Shown: positions 28,818 to 37,266, numbered from the stretch's first letter. The stretch is DNA of 64,000 nucleotides from Ferruginibacter sp. (GCF_028288465.1 NZ_JAQBNR010000022.1:186001-250000), one strand, 5' to 3'. Numbers and translations are program-made. Notes: generated from the letters alone by a model not told the origin.

Positions 28818-29389
28818 TTAATGTTTTTTTTTGCAACCTGTAAACTGCCGGCGACTGATTTCTGTAAAATAACTCTCGCATCATACAAATTCGATTTCGA
28901 AGTACCTTCAGATATACCCAGTTGCTCTGCAATCTCACGGTGCTTCATCCCCTCAAAAACATACATATTAAAAACAAGCCGGTACCCCGGTGGCAACTGC
29001 TGTACCATGTTCAATAATTCTTTGGTGCCAATCTGCGCCATGATATTTTCAGTTTCCGCAATCTCATGCTGATTGGTTTCAATATCTACCACTGCATGCA
29101 AACGTGCATTACTGCGGTATTTCTGAAGGGCACAATTCACCATTATCTTTCTTATCCACCCTTCAAATGAGCCTTCAAAATTAAACTGGTGTAAATGGGT
29201 GAAAACCTTCATAAAACCTTCCTGCAAAATCTCTTCGGCTTCTTCTTTGTTTTTTGAGTATCTGAGGCAGACTGAAAACATTGCGGGCGCATACAGCTGG
29301 TACAACCTGTTCTGGTCATAACGATTTCCTTTAATACAACCTTGTATCAGCTGTTCGGTTTGCGGCACTAATGATTGATTGTTTGACAT
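28808..29389 (-). CDS. ECF RNA polymerase sigma factor
   Basis: 193 residues. Region 2 has YDQNRLYQLYAPAMFSVCLRYSKNKEEAEEILQEGFMKVF and FEGWIRKIMVNCALQKYR; region 4 has LPPGYRLVFNMYVFEGMKHREIAEQLGISEGTSKSNLYDARVILQK. This is the Bacteroidota-specific ECF type often paired with a membrane-anchored beta-barrel protein rather than FecR. It is the first gene of a two-gene operon and overlaps its partner. A -7 box lies at 29425-29432. Confidence 0.92.
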   Translation of the reverse strand: MSNNQSLVPQTEQLIQGCIKGNRYDQNRLYQLYAPAMFSVCLRYSKNKEEAEEILQEGFMKVFTHLHQFNFEGSFEGWIRKIMVNCALQKYRSNARLHAVVDIETNQHEIAETENIMAQIGTKELLNMVQQLPPGYRLVFNMYVFEGMKHREIAEQLGISEGTSKSNLYDARVILQKSVAGSLQVAKKNINCL

Positions 29390-29424
29390 ACAGATGCAGC
29401 TACGCCTGTAATAGTTGGGTGCTG

Positions 29425-29432
29425 CAAAAATA
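29425..29432 (-). promoter_or_regulatory. Bacteroidota -7 promoter box for the ECF sigma gene
   Basis: On the minus strand the sequence is TATTTTTG, an exact TAnnTTTG match, 35 bp upstream of the ATG at 29389. No clear -33 element was seen. Confidence 0.4.
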
Positions 29433-29591
29433 AATTAAATTATTGCAGCAGTTACTTAGACTGGTAACGTGTTTTCTGTAATAAAAATACTATGCTATTT
29501 GTTAAAGAATAGTTTATACTAAACTGGTAATCAAATAAAGCACGGTTGTTGCCAGCCCTTTGAAAATTTTAATCACTTAAAAAACCACAGT

Positions 29592-30467
29592 ATGAAAATG
29601 TACAAGAAATTATTTGGCGGGCTTTGCCTCGCATTTGCTTCGGCCCTGGTATTCTCTGCCTGTAAAAAAGATTCGGCCCCCGGCCCGGCCTCCACTTCCA
29701 GTCAGAAATTATCGGTGTATTTGACCGATGATCCGGCTTTGTATGATTCCGTTTTGATCGACATCAAATACGTGGAAGTAAAAACAGATACCAGCGAAGC
29801 TCACAAAAATGACGACCTTTTTGGCGACAATGATAATGACAAAGATGACGACCACAAGGGCAAAGATGATTTTGGAAAATGGGATACTTTAAATATTGTC
29901 CCCGGCATGTATGATGTGTCAAAATTGAGAAACGGCATCGACACTTTGCTGGGTAGTGCAAATATCAATGGGGCCATCAGGAAAATCCGGATTACACTTG
30001 GTGCCGGTAATGCCCTTACTGTTGGCGGTGTTAACTATCCGTTGAATCTGCTGCCAGGTATCAATAACTATTTATACGTCAAAATCAACAATAAACACCA
30101 TCATGAAGTGGCTACTGGTCAAACCGCACTTTGGATTGACTTTGATATCAGCAGATCTATCGTATTCATTAACGGTCAATATTATCTCAGACCTGTTTTA
30201 AGGCCCTTTAATGATCACAATTTCGCACGATTAAAGGGCTCGGTATTACCGGCTGAAGCTGCCCCGCTTGTAACTGTGTATAATGCTACAGATAGTGCCA
30301 ATGGCATTCCGCGTGCAGATGGCGATTTTAAAATAAGGGGAATAAAAGAAGGCAGTTATACTGTTTTATATAAAGGCTTTAATGGCTATCATGATACCAC
30401 CATCAATAATATCCAGCTAAAAAATGGTGAAGAAACCGCATTACCTGCAATTACTTTGACTAAATAA
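29592..30467 (+). CDS. DUF4382 lipoprotein
   Basis: 291 residues. The lipobox FSAC gives a lipidated Cys near residue 23. DUF4382 motifs are KLSVYLTDDPALYDSVLIDIKYVEVK, then a highly acidic Asp/Lys insert (about 74-96), then GSANINGAIRKIRITLG and ISRSIVFINGQYYLRPVLR. The C-terminal 80 residues look like a carboxypeptidase-regulatory Ig-like domain. The Asp-rich insert may bind Ca2+ (inference). It is divergent from the ECF sigma operon and may be part of that regulon, though nothing in the sequence proves it. Confidence 0.85.
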   Translation: MKMYKKLFGGLCLAFASALVFSACKKDSAPGPASTSSQKLSVYLTDDPALYDSVLIDIKYVEVKTDTSEAHKNDDLFGDNDNDKDDDHKGKDDFGKWDTLNIVPGMYDVSKLRNGIDTLLGSANINGAIRKIRITLGAGNALTVGGVNYPLNLLPGINNYLYVKINNKHHHEVATGQTALWIDFDISRSIVFINGQYYLRPVLRPFNDHNFARLKGSVLPAEAAPLVTVYNATDSANGIPRADGDFKIRGIKEGSYTVLYKGFNGYHDTTINNIQLKNGEETALPAITLTK

Positions 30468-30480
30468 AAAGTGAGTGTAC

Positions 30481-30522
30481 AACAAAAAGAAACACAGGCT
30501 ACAGCCTGTTTTTCTTTTTGTT
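30481..30522. terminator. Bidirectional terminator
   Basis: AACAAAAAGAAACACAGGCT and its near-perfect complement (one mismatch in 20) face each other across 2 bases, giving a long stem with A and T tracts at the base. It lies between the convergent DUF4382 gene and the small lipoprotein gene (stop at 30524). Confidence 0.7.
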
Positions 30523-30523
30523 T

Positions 30524-30847
30524 CTAATTAGGTTTATAAGCATCATCGGCATACATCGCTTTATTAAACAAATAGTATTTTCCATCCTTATTATTTCGCC
30601 AGTAACGATGCCCCTGCAAATCGTAATAATACCGGCCATCAATTGTCTTTTTAGCACTTAAATCATTTACTGAAATTACTTTTGGCAAAGGTTCCCTGGC
30701 TTTCTTTTTTACAACTACTTTTTTCTCTGCAATGGAATCTTTTTTTACGGTTTCAGATTCGGTTGCTACCGGATGGACCTTTTTACTGCAACTGATCAGT
30801 GATCCTGCAACTAGAAAAAAGATAAGAACAGCATGTTTCAAATTCAT
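30524..30847 (-). CDS. Small lipoprotein of unknown function
   Basis: 107 residues from the ATG at 30847, chosen because the signal peptide with lipobox (SLISC) begins there; an in-frame ATG at 30883 adds only a basic stretch. After the Cys comes a Lys/Val-rich linker. A compact C-terminus follows, with repeated aromatic-glycine phrases (GRYYYDLQGHRYWRN, GKYYLFNKAMY) resembling short beta-hairpin repeats. I do not recognise the family. It ends at the shared terminator. Confidence 0.65.
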   Translation of the reverse strand: MNLKHAVLIFFLVAGSLISCSKKVHPVATESETVKKDSIAEKKVVVKKKAREPLPKVISVNDLSAKKTIDGRYYYDLQGHRYWRNNKDGKYYLFNKAMYADDAYKPN

Positions 30848-30987
30848 TTGTTTTTTTACTCTCCCCTTCAACAATTTTACCAAAAAATGTTAAAATTGCT
30901 ATTGCCGCTACTGGCTTATGTTTCAGCGGACGATGTCGGTAATTTTTATCCTGAGAAGGCATTTTATCCACATTACCGAGCAGTTAA

Positions 30988-31782
30988 TCAGAGAATTTTT
31001 GAAATGATAAGGTTAATAATTTCAATTGCAATCAGCACAATTACAATCAGCTCCAGCTTGCTGCTGTAAGAGTGCTGGTTAATGTCTTTCAGTATATCGA
31101 GATTATCCTTCACCGTATTCAGGCTATCCTGCAGACTACTGTGCCTCAGTTTGATGTCCAGTTCCCGGCTCAGATCGCTATTGATCTGGTTCAGGTATTC
31201 GTCATTCCAGGTTAAGTTAGGACTGTCAAATATGTAGATATTTTGAGTAATTTTATTTTTAAGATTCAGCAGCCGGCCGATGTATTTCAGCAATGCGTTT
31301 CCCTTGATAGAAAATCTACCTTTCTCTTCCAGCTCCATCGTAAATTGAAAAGTCTGCTGTAATAAGATATTCGATTGCTCAATGTAATAATCGAGCGCCA
31401 CAGATTGCGCTATATTAAGCATGATGATTTTGGCAATATCGATGGTGAGCGTTTTAATAATGAGCCGGTCGAAAATAACTTTGTAAGATGCATCAGGATT
31501 AATCTCCACATCAAAGTTTTCCCTTTTCAGTTCGGCACTCCCGATGTTTAGAATGGTACGAACTGCATTGATGATATTGGTTTGCGTACTGTAATCCACT
31601 CCAAAAAAAACAATGCTTCCATAGTCGAAAATACCAATATAGGATGAGTTCTCCGCATCATACATTAATTCCGTAGGGTCTGCGTAGATGCAATTAAAAG
31701 CCAGGTTATTTTTCAACTCCTTCAAATCAAGCCTGTCGCCCAGGTGATATCCGGTAATTGTCTTTTTGATTGCTTGTTCCAT
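30988..31782 (-). CDS. RMD1/DUF155 family protein with C-terminal membrane anchor
   Basis: 264 residues. The DUF155 core is recognisable: GIFDYGSIVFFGVDYSTQTNII early, and IAQSVALDYYIEQSNILLQQTFQF, then GRLLNLKNKITQNIYIFDSPNLTWNDEYLNQI. The last 25 residues (ELIVIVLIAIEIINLIISKIL) form one membrane helix, as in yeast RMD1 and its bacterial relatives. Molecular function is unknown. It lies 59 bp downstream of the DUF3037 gene in the same direction and may share a transcript with the HipA-DUF3037 pair. Confidence 0.85.
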   Translation of the reverse strand: MEQAIKKTITGYHLGDRLDLKELKNNLAFNCIYADPTELMYDAENSSYIGIFDYGSIVFFGVDYSTQTNIINAVRTILNIGSAELKRENFDVEINPDASYKVIFDRLIIKTLTIDIAKIIMLNIAQSVALDYYIEQSNILLQQTFQFTMELEEKGRFSIKGNALLKYIGRLLNLKNKITQNIYIFDSPNLTWNDEYLNQINSDLSRELDIKLRHSSLQDSLNTVKDNLDILKDINQHSYSSKLELIVIVLIAIEIINLIISKIL

Positions 31783-31841
31783 ATTTCAGCTGCTGCAGAT
31801 TTTGTTACTTATGGCGTTGCATTTGAAAGCGGGTGTATTTT

Positions 31842-32222
31842 TTACAGTACAAGGCGGGTGTACAATTTTGCCAGAGTCTGTCCAGGATTTTTACAAAACC
31901 CCGGATGCACTTTGGATGTTTGCACTACGGTACTCCTTGTAGCAGTGAGCCACCGGAAGCGTGCGGCAATATCCAGTTTTGCTATCGGGCCTGCACCACT
32001 ATCGCCAACGCATATACGTTGTATTGCATCCAGGTGTTGTTTCAATTCTGCTTTATCAGTTTCCATACAAAAAGCAGCCAGGCGTTCTTCAATCAGACAA
32101 ACTTTTGCTTGTAAAAAATGTTCCTTTGCACAATACAGTATCACCCCAACATTCAGGAATTCCTCCCGCTCAACCCGGGGCACAATGCGGATTACCGCGT
32201 ATTCAAATAAATGATCTGGCAT
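31842..32222 (-). CDS. DUF3037 protein, partner of the HipA-like kinase
   Basis: 126 residues. DUF3037 hallmarks are present: FEYAVIRIVPRVEREEFLNVGVILYC at the N-terminus, RLAAFC, and the central GAGPIAKLDIAARFRWLTATRSTVVQTSKVHPG. No signal peptide or membrane segment. It overlaps the upstream HipA-like kinase gene by 20 bp, so the two proteins are probably made together. This pairing is recurrent in bacteria, but its biochemical role is not established; I recall no confirmed catalytic residues for DUF3037. Confidence 0.83.
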   Translation of the reverse strand: MPDHLFEYAVIRIVPRVEREEFLNVGVILYCAKEHFLQAKVCLIEERLAAFCMETDKAELKQHLDAIQRICVGDSGAGPIAKLDIAARFRWLTATRSTVVQTSKVHPGFCKNPGQTLAKLYTRLVL

Positions 32223-33003
32223 GTTGTGCTTCTTTTATAAAAACGGCAGAATTGGCAATGCGGATAGTTAAAAACTGACTGTAAACAAGGCGATGTTCTT
32301 CAGGTGAAGAAAAGGAAGTATCGGGAACCAGCCAATCGTCCGGGATTGAGTTTACAATAGCCTGTATGCGGTCGTTTGTAAGTATTGAACGAAAAGTTTG
32401 ATCCACCTCATTCAATTGCGTAGCCTGCGGCAGCAATACATGATCTTTCACCAAAGTAAAAGGCCGTATAGCCTGCTCCTGCCAGTTTTGCAAATTGTGA
32501 TGAAAATACAAACAAGCTCCATGGTCTATCAGCCACAACTCCTTATGCCACCATAACATATTTGTATTACGTACGGTACGGTCCATATTTGTAAGCAGGC
32601 AATCCAGCCATACAATCTGTGATGCAAGCAACGGATCGATTGTTGTCACGGCCGGGTCGAAAGTAACCGAACCTGATAAGTAATGCAATGCCAGGTTAAG
32701 ACCAGTACTGGCTTTTAATAAATCCTGAATTTCCTCATCGGGCTCCGTTCTGCCGAAGGCGATGTCAATATTTGCAAAAACAATTTCCGGCACCCTGAAA
32801 CCCAGCTCCCTGGCTACTTCGCCACCAATTAATTCTGCGATCAATGCTTTTACTCCCTGACCGGCGCCCCTGAATTTAAGTACATACAAAAACTCATCAC
32901 TGGCTTCCACAATAGCAGGAAGCGAACCGCCTTCGCGAAGCGGAGTTATATACCTGGTAATATCAACCGATCTTAACGGAAGCACTGGTTTATCCTGATC
33001 CAT
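32203..33003 (-). CDS. HipA-like kinase
   Basis: 266 residues, shorter than E. coli HipA (about 440) and without an N-terminal HipA_N or an adjacent HipB-type HTH gene. Kinase features: K43 in YVLKFRGAGQG (ATP-binding Lys and Gly loop), E57 in IAELIGGEVAR, the catalytic loop LLTNMDRTVRNTNML (D141, N146), and DHG at 160-162 as metal-binding motif. It probably phosphorylates a protein or small molecule. It is paired with DUF3037 (20-bp overlap). Whether it is a toxin, a defence component or a housekeeping kinase cannot be read from the sequence. Confidence 0.82.
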   Translation of the reverse strand: MDQDKPVLPLRSVDITRYITPLREGGSLPAIVEASDEFLYVLKFRGAGQGVKALIAELIGGEVARELGFRVPEIVFANIDIAFGRTEPDEEIQDLLKASTGLNLALHYLSGSVTFDPAVTTIDPLLASQIVWLDCLLTNMDRTVRNTNMLWWHKELWLIDHGACLYFHHNLQNWQEQAIRPFTLVKDHVLLPQATQLNEVDQTFRSILTNDRIQAIVNSIPDDWLVPDTSFSSPEEHRLVYSQFLTIRIANSAVFIKEAQHARSFI

Positions 33004-33484
33004 CTTATTAAATTAAAAACCGCCTGATAAGCTACAATTATCTACAGGCATGAAATGTAGTTCAATTTTATTAAAAATGATATTTACTATACATTCTTTT
33101 ATTTGGTGAACAACTGTATATGTAGTGTGCTCTTTTGATTATAATACATATTTTGATTTGAAAAGAAAATTACAGCATCAGTAAAACATTATAAAAATTA
33201 AAAAAATACAAAAATTCACAAATTAAAATTTTCACTTGTTTAAATAACTTTAACAAGTCTCGCAGAGAGTTGAGGACAATTATCCCCCCGATAATGTCAC
33301 TGTTGGCATGACTTTTGGCAAGGTGAAAACATTCTGAAGAAAAAATCCATTTAGAATATTTTGTACAAAACAGGACCTATGGAATGCCTTTTTATGCGCC
33401 GTACGCCGGCACTTTAAATTGAACTCCTGTCCGGTATTTCCCATTACAACGCTGCAATTTTTAATTAGTAAAAAATATTTTTTT
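33004..33484. other. 481-bp divergent intergenic region
   Basis: No coding potential. Notable are TTTTGTACAAAA (33359-33370), a perfect 12-bp palindrome, and TTGGCATGACTTTTGG (33303-33318), which resembles a sigma-54 -24/-12 promoter with one deviation at -12. Either could drive the downstream OB-fold/cytochrome/YceI operon. Confidence 0.35.
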
Positions 33485-33892
33485 ATGAACGTAAAGAAAA
33501 TTTTTCTTTTCGCCGTGCCCGCTATTATTATTATCAGCGCAGCAATTGGCTGGTATCAATATAACAAACCACAGCAGGATGTTGCCAGCCTTTCAGCCCA
33601 GGCAGTTACCGCCGAAAACTTGTTTAAAGAATACAGTTCCAATGAACCAGCGGCCAATAAAACCTACCTGAACAAGGCACTGGAAGTAAGTGGAAAAGTA
33701 CTTGAAGTAAAGCAAACGCAACAGGCACAACAACAGGTTATATTAGATTCGGGCGATCCTATGTTCGGCATTGCGTGTACGTTGGATCAGCCTGCACTCA
33801 ACTTAAAACCCGGCGATAAAGTTACCATTAAAGGCATTTGTACCGGCTATCTCAATGACGTGATTTTAATTAAAAGTCTGCTCCTGAATTAA
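33485..33892 (+). CDS. OB-fold protein (tRNA_anti-like) with N-terminal membrane anchor
   Basis: 135 residues from the ATG at 33485; the upstream in-frame TTG at 33419 would give a poor N-terminus. A hydrophobic segment (about 5-21) is an anchor or uncleaved signal. The remainder matches the OB-fold tRNA_anti-like family of Bacteroidota: LFKEYSSNEPAANKTYLNKALEVSGKVLEV, then ILDSGDPMFGIACTLD and LKPGDKVTIKGICTGYLNDVILIKSL. It is the first gene of an operon with a cytochrome c, a DUF5777 barrel and YceI. A role in envelope stress or respiration is inference. Confidence 0.8.
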   Translation: MNVKKIFLFAVPAIIIISAAIGWYQYNKPQQDVASLSAQAVTAENLFKEYSSNEPAANKTYLNKALEVSGKVLEVKQTQQAQQQVILDSGDPMFGIACTLDQPALNLKPGDKVTIKGICTGYLNDVILIKSLLLN

Positions 33893-33914
33893 ATCAAAAA
33901 AAATATTTTTTATT

Positions 33915-34295
33915 ATGAAAAGTGTAATCTGCATGCGCTATAGCCACTACTATGTGATTTGCTTTTTGCTGCTGCTGGCTGGCTGTTCCAAGAAAGGAGA
34001 TGTAACGGTTAGCCCTGCGAATTTTGTTCCGGATGGTGTTACGGATACCTCGGTTACCTATACCAATTATGTGCATAATGTTATCAAGAACAATTGCAGC
34101 ACCTGCCATGGTAAAGGTGGCTCCGCCGTGCAGTTCTGGTACAATACAAACACCTATGAAAATGCGGTGGAATACGGAACAAGGATTATGGAGACCATTG
34201 TTGAAAATTCCATGCCACCGGCGCCAAGAAAACCATTTTCGGATGCTGATAAACAGCTGTTAAAAGCATGGATTAAAAGAGGTTCCCCGGAGTAA
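33915..34295 (+). CDS. Cytochrome c lipoprotein (CSTCH)
   Basis: 126 residues. A lipobox (LAGC) places the lipid at C24. The single haem site is C61-S-T-C64-H65; NSMPPAP near residue 100 may provide the axial Met, and FSDADKQLLKAWIKRG is the C-terminal helix of cytochrome c folds. It should carry electrons at the periplasmic face or outer membrane. It lies 22 bp after the OB-fold gene and 35 bp before the DUF5777 gene. Maturation would need the Ccm system, two genes of which are at 47212-50278. Confidence 0.88.
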   Translation: MKSVICMRYSHYYVICFLLLLAGCSKKGDVTVSPANFVPDGVTDTSVTYTNYVHNVIKNNCSTCHGKGGSAVQFWYNTNTYENAVEYGTRIMETIVENSMPPAPRKPFSDADKQLLKAWIKRGSPE

Positions 34296-34330
34296 ATTGT
34301 AAAACACCATCATTTATTTAAATAACACTA

Positions 34331-35275
34331 ATGCGAACACTACTTTTAACAGTATTATTTTTCTGTGCCGGACGGGTAATTGCACAGGACAGTCTTTCCA
34401 ATATGCTTGACAAGGAAATGGCCACATCAACCGCTACAAAAAAACAATATACCTATGCCACTTTTAAAGGCACACAACTGGTAAACAGCCGCACCATTGA
34501 AACGCTGGGCAAGCATGAACTTGACTTTAGGGTAGCACACAGGTTTGGCGATATCGGGGGAGAATATGGCGGGGAAAAAAGTTTTTACGGACTGGAAAAT
34601 TCCACCGACGTAAAAATAGGTTTTGACTATGGTATAACGGACCGGCTTACCGTGGGTATTGGCAGGGCAAAAGGCGCCGCTGCTGTAAGGCAGTTGTACG
34701 AAACGTCCCTGAAATATAAACTGCTGCGGCAAACCGAAGACGGTAGTATGCCCGTTACAGTAACAGCCTTTGGTAACCTCGTGGCCAGCTCAATGGCCTC
34801 CAATGCCAAAGCCAATACACCTGATCACTTTAACAATTTCAGCGACCGCCTATCCTACACCTCGCAACTGCTGCTGGCAAGAAAATTCTCCGATCGTTTT
34901 TCGCTAATGGTAATGCCAACCTATGTGCACACGAATTACGTTATCCACAACGATCAGAATGATATTTATGCTGCAGGCATCGGGGGCAGGTTAAAGATTT
35001 CGAAAAGGGTGGCGCTGGTAGCAGATTACTTTAAAGTATTCAGAAATAAAGCAAGCACAGCTGCTTTAAAGGCAAACGGACTTACGTTTTACAATCCGTT
35101 TGGGGCGGGTCTGGAGTTTGAAACAGGCGGACATGTATTTGATTTCACCTTTACGAACAGTACAGCCATACTCGAAAATCAATTTATTCCATATACCACT
35201 ACCAGCTGGGCGCAATGGCGCTTCAGGTGGGGCTTTAACCTTTCACGTATTTTCTCACTTAAAAAAAATAAATAA
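34331..35275 (+). CDS. DUF5777 outer-membrane beta-barrel protein
   Basis: 314 residues with a signal peptide ending GRVIAQ (19). Barrel-like sequence throughout, with the DUF5777 motifs ATFKGTQLVNSRTIETLGKHELDFRVAHRFGDIGG and YGITDRLTVGIG, ending RWGFNLSRIFSL. Function unknown. In Bacteroidota this family is often next to cytochrome c and YceI genes, as here, suggesting a role in moving a small molecule or electrons across the outer membrane (inference). It is 7 bp upstream of the yceI-type gene. Confidence 0.85.
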   Translation: MRTLLLTVLFFCAGRVIAQDSLSNMLDKEMATSTATKKQYTYATFKGTQLVNSRTIETLGKHELDFRVAHRFGDIGGEYGGEKSFYGLENSTDVKIGFDYGITDRLTVGIGRAKGAAAVRQLYETSLKYKLLRQTEDGSMPVTVTAFGNLVASSMASNAKANTPDHFNNFSDRLSYTSQLLLARKFSDRFSLMVMPTYVHTNYVIHNDQNDIYAAGIGGRLKISKRVALVADYFKVFRNKASTAALKANGLTFYNPFGAGLEFETGGHVFDFTFTNSTAILENQFIPYTTTSWAQWRFRWGFNLSRIFSLKKNK

Positions 35276-35282
35276 CTATTGT

Positions 35283-35843
35283 ATGAATCAATTAAAAGTA
35301 ATAGTGGCAACCTTGTTTCTGGTATCAGCTTTGCATAGCAACGCACAGGAAAAATATATTACACGTAACGGTACCATTGCCATATTTTCTGCAACAACAG
35401 CGGAAAACATTGATGCCAATAACAATGAAGTTTTTAGTATGCTTGATCCATTAAAAAATGAATTGGCTTTCCAGGTACTTGTAACAGGCTTTAAATTTAA
35501 GAAGGCGCTGATGCAGGACCACTTTAATGAAGATTATATGGAAAGTTCAAAATTCGCAAAAGCCACTTTCAAGGGTGTTATTACAGATCCTTCCAAGGTG
35601 AATTTTAACCAGGATGGCGCCTACCCGGTTACTATTGCCGGAACACTTACCATGCATGGTGTAAGTAATAAGGTAGAAGTCCCGGCCACAATTCGCGTAG
35701 TGGGAAAAAAAATCAGCGCCGATTCGAAGTTTATGGTAAAGCTGGCTGATTACAATATCAAAATTCCGGCACTGGTTGCAAACCAGGTTTCAGAAACAGT
35801 CACCATTACAGTTGGCTGCCAGTATGAACCTTATAACAGGTAA
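35283..35843 (+). CDS. YceI family periplasmic lipid-binding protein
   Basis: 186 residues from the ATG at 35283; longer in-frame starts lie inside the DUF5777 gene. Signal peptide to about 21. The lipocalin-like YceI barrel is shown by FKFKKALMQDHFNEDYMESSKFAKATFKGVI and by GTLTMHGVSNKVEVPATIRV. The family binds isoprenoid or other hydrophobic molecules. It is the last gene of the four-gene operon and ends just before a terminator hairpin. Confidence 0.9.
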   Translation: MNQLKVIVATLFLVSALHSNAQEKYITRNGTIAIFSATTAENIDANNNEVFSMLDPLKNELAFQVLVTGFKFKKALMQDHFNEDYMESSKFAKATFKGVITDPSKVNFNQDGAYPVTIAGTLTMHGVSNKVEVPATIRVVGKKISADSKFMVKLADYNIKIPALVANQVSETVTITVGCQYEPYNR

Positions 35844-35891
35844 TTAAACAATACTTTTCAATCGCAACCAGCCGCAATATGTTTTACTGAT

Positions 35892-35924
35892 ACCGCAACT
35901 TACTGAAAGAAAGTACGTTGCGGT
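35892..35924. terminator. Terminator between YceI operon and M20 gene
   Basis: ACCGCAAC / GTTGCGGT gives an 8-bp outer stem, with TACT/AGTA pairing inside and a T-rich stretch after it. It lies between convergent genes. Confidence 0.65.
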
Positions 35925-35979
35925 TTATTCTCCGTCGGCCATTGGGATGATGCAGCACACATCACCACTGCATACTTAC

Positions 35980-37266
35980 CTACCTTGTCAGCCTGTAAAT
36001 CAATAGGGCTGTTCTTTTGATGAGTTTGGGGTATTCATTGAGATTGATAATTTCTCCCGGTGCATGGGCTCCTTTACCCGACGCACCCAGACCATCAAGA
36101 CAATCCAGGTAATTGGCAACATAAGAAATGTCACCAGCTCCCCTCGCCCCGGGATCACCTGCTTTCACTTCACCAAAATTTAAATTAAGGCTGATATCAT
36201 TCACCACTTTTACAAGGGCTTCGTTGCCGGAGGTTGGTGGCATAGCTGGTATACCATCCTTGAAACTAATAGTTGCATTAGTGCCGGGCAAATGCTCATT
36301 GACAATTTTGCGCATGACAACCCGGGCATTTTCTTTTTGCGTTTCGGAAAGAAAACGTAAATCCCCGAGAACAACTGTGTGCGGTGCAATGATATTGGTC
36401 TTGGCTGATACAGTTCCTTTTTGGCTTGCATCATTATACGCTACATCGGAGCCTCCGATAAACAGCGCAGGGTTAAAGGTTAGGTACTGCTCCTTGCTCA
36501 ACTGCTCCCTGAACTGATCTACGATTCTTGCAGCTTCGTACACACTGCCATAACCGGCGCCGCCAAATATATTGGATGAATGTGCCTGCTTTGCTTCTAC
36601 TTCCAGCTTCCATTCACTGGCTCCGCGACGGGCGGTGGCTACTTTATCCAGGCCAACCGCACCTTCAAAAGCCAATGCTATCTCATGCTGCTTTGCACTT
36701 TCAATAAAATCAGCCCTGCTAACAGAAACCGGGCTTCCGGCGTTCTCTTCATCGCCGGTAAAATAAATGGTGATGTTCGCATCGTTCAGTAAGCCCTGCT
36801 TCTGTAAAGCTTTTAAAGCCGCTATCACCATCACATCGCCTCCTTTCATATCATTCACGCCTTGCCCTGTTGCAGTACTGTCATTCAGCATCGTAAACGG
36901 GTTAGCCGGCATATCAGGTTCAAACACAGTATCCAGGTGACCAATCAGGAAAAGTTTTTTTCCTTTTTTCCCTTTGTGGCGGGCTACCAGGTGCCCTGCC
37001 CTTTTCAAAGAATCAGGCAACGAAATCCAGGAAACGGTAAAGCCAAGGGCAGTTAATTCTTTAGCGTACAGTTCGCCTGTTTTTTTTACGCCGGCAATAT
37101 TAAAAGTGCCGCTGTTGATATCGACAGATTCTTTTAACAGCTGCAATGTAGCAGGCATGGATGTTTCTATATTGGTAACAACCTGCTTTTCTATTTTGGT
37201 AAGGGACTGAGCTGAAGCTGTAAATACCGTCAGCAAAAATGCAGGGCAACAAAATATTTTTCTCAT
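35980..37266 (-). CDS. Secreted M20-family metallopeptidase (carboxypeptidase G2-like)
   Basis: 428 residues with a signal peptide ending SAQ (20). Di-zinc site motifs: H110 and D112 in LIGHLDTVFEP, D139 in NDMKGG, the catalytic and metal-binding pair E173-E174 in TGDEENAGSP, and a C-terminal His region GKGAHAPGE. A dimerisation domain sits at about 210-330. Exported M20 enzymes cleave dipeptides, N-acyl amino acids or folate-type glutamates; the substrate here is unknown. It is transcribed alone. Confidence 0.88.
   Translation of the reverse strand: MRKIFCCPAFLLTVFTASAQSLTKIEKQVVTNIETSMPATLQLLKESVDINSGTFNIAGVKKTGELYAKELTALGFTVSWISLPDSLKRAGHLVARHKGKKGKKLFLIGHLDTVFEPDMPANPFTMLNDSTATGQGVNDMKGGDVMVIAALKALQKQGLLNDANITIYFTGDEENAGSPVSVSRADFIESAKQHEIALAFEGAVGLDKVATARRGASEWKLEVEAKQAHSSNIFGGAGYGSVYEAARIVDQFREQLSKEQYLTFNPALFIGGSDVAYNDASQKGTVSAKTNIIAPHTVVLGDLRFLSETQKENARVVMRKIVNEHLPGTNATISFKDGIPAMPPTSGNEALVKVVNDISLNLNFGEVKAGDPGARGAGDISYVANYLDCLDGLGASGKGAHAPGEIINLNEYPKLIKRTALLIYRLTR

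Noticed and set aside
27168..29389. FecI/FecR-type system for the STN receptor at 20429-23191
   Set aside because: The sigma partner has no FecR domain and lies beyond two intervening plus-strand genes; no sequence link to the receptor was found.
29764..29961. Minus-strand ORF opposite the DUF4382 gene
   Set aside because: It is a shadow of the Asp-rich coding sequence; composition and lack of start context do not support a gene.
30988..33003. Classical HipBA toxin-antitoxin module
   Set aside because: No HipB-type helix-turn-helix gene is present and the kinase lacks the HipA N-terminal domain.
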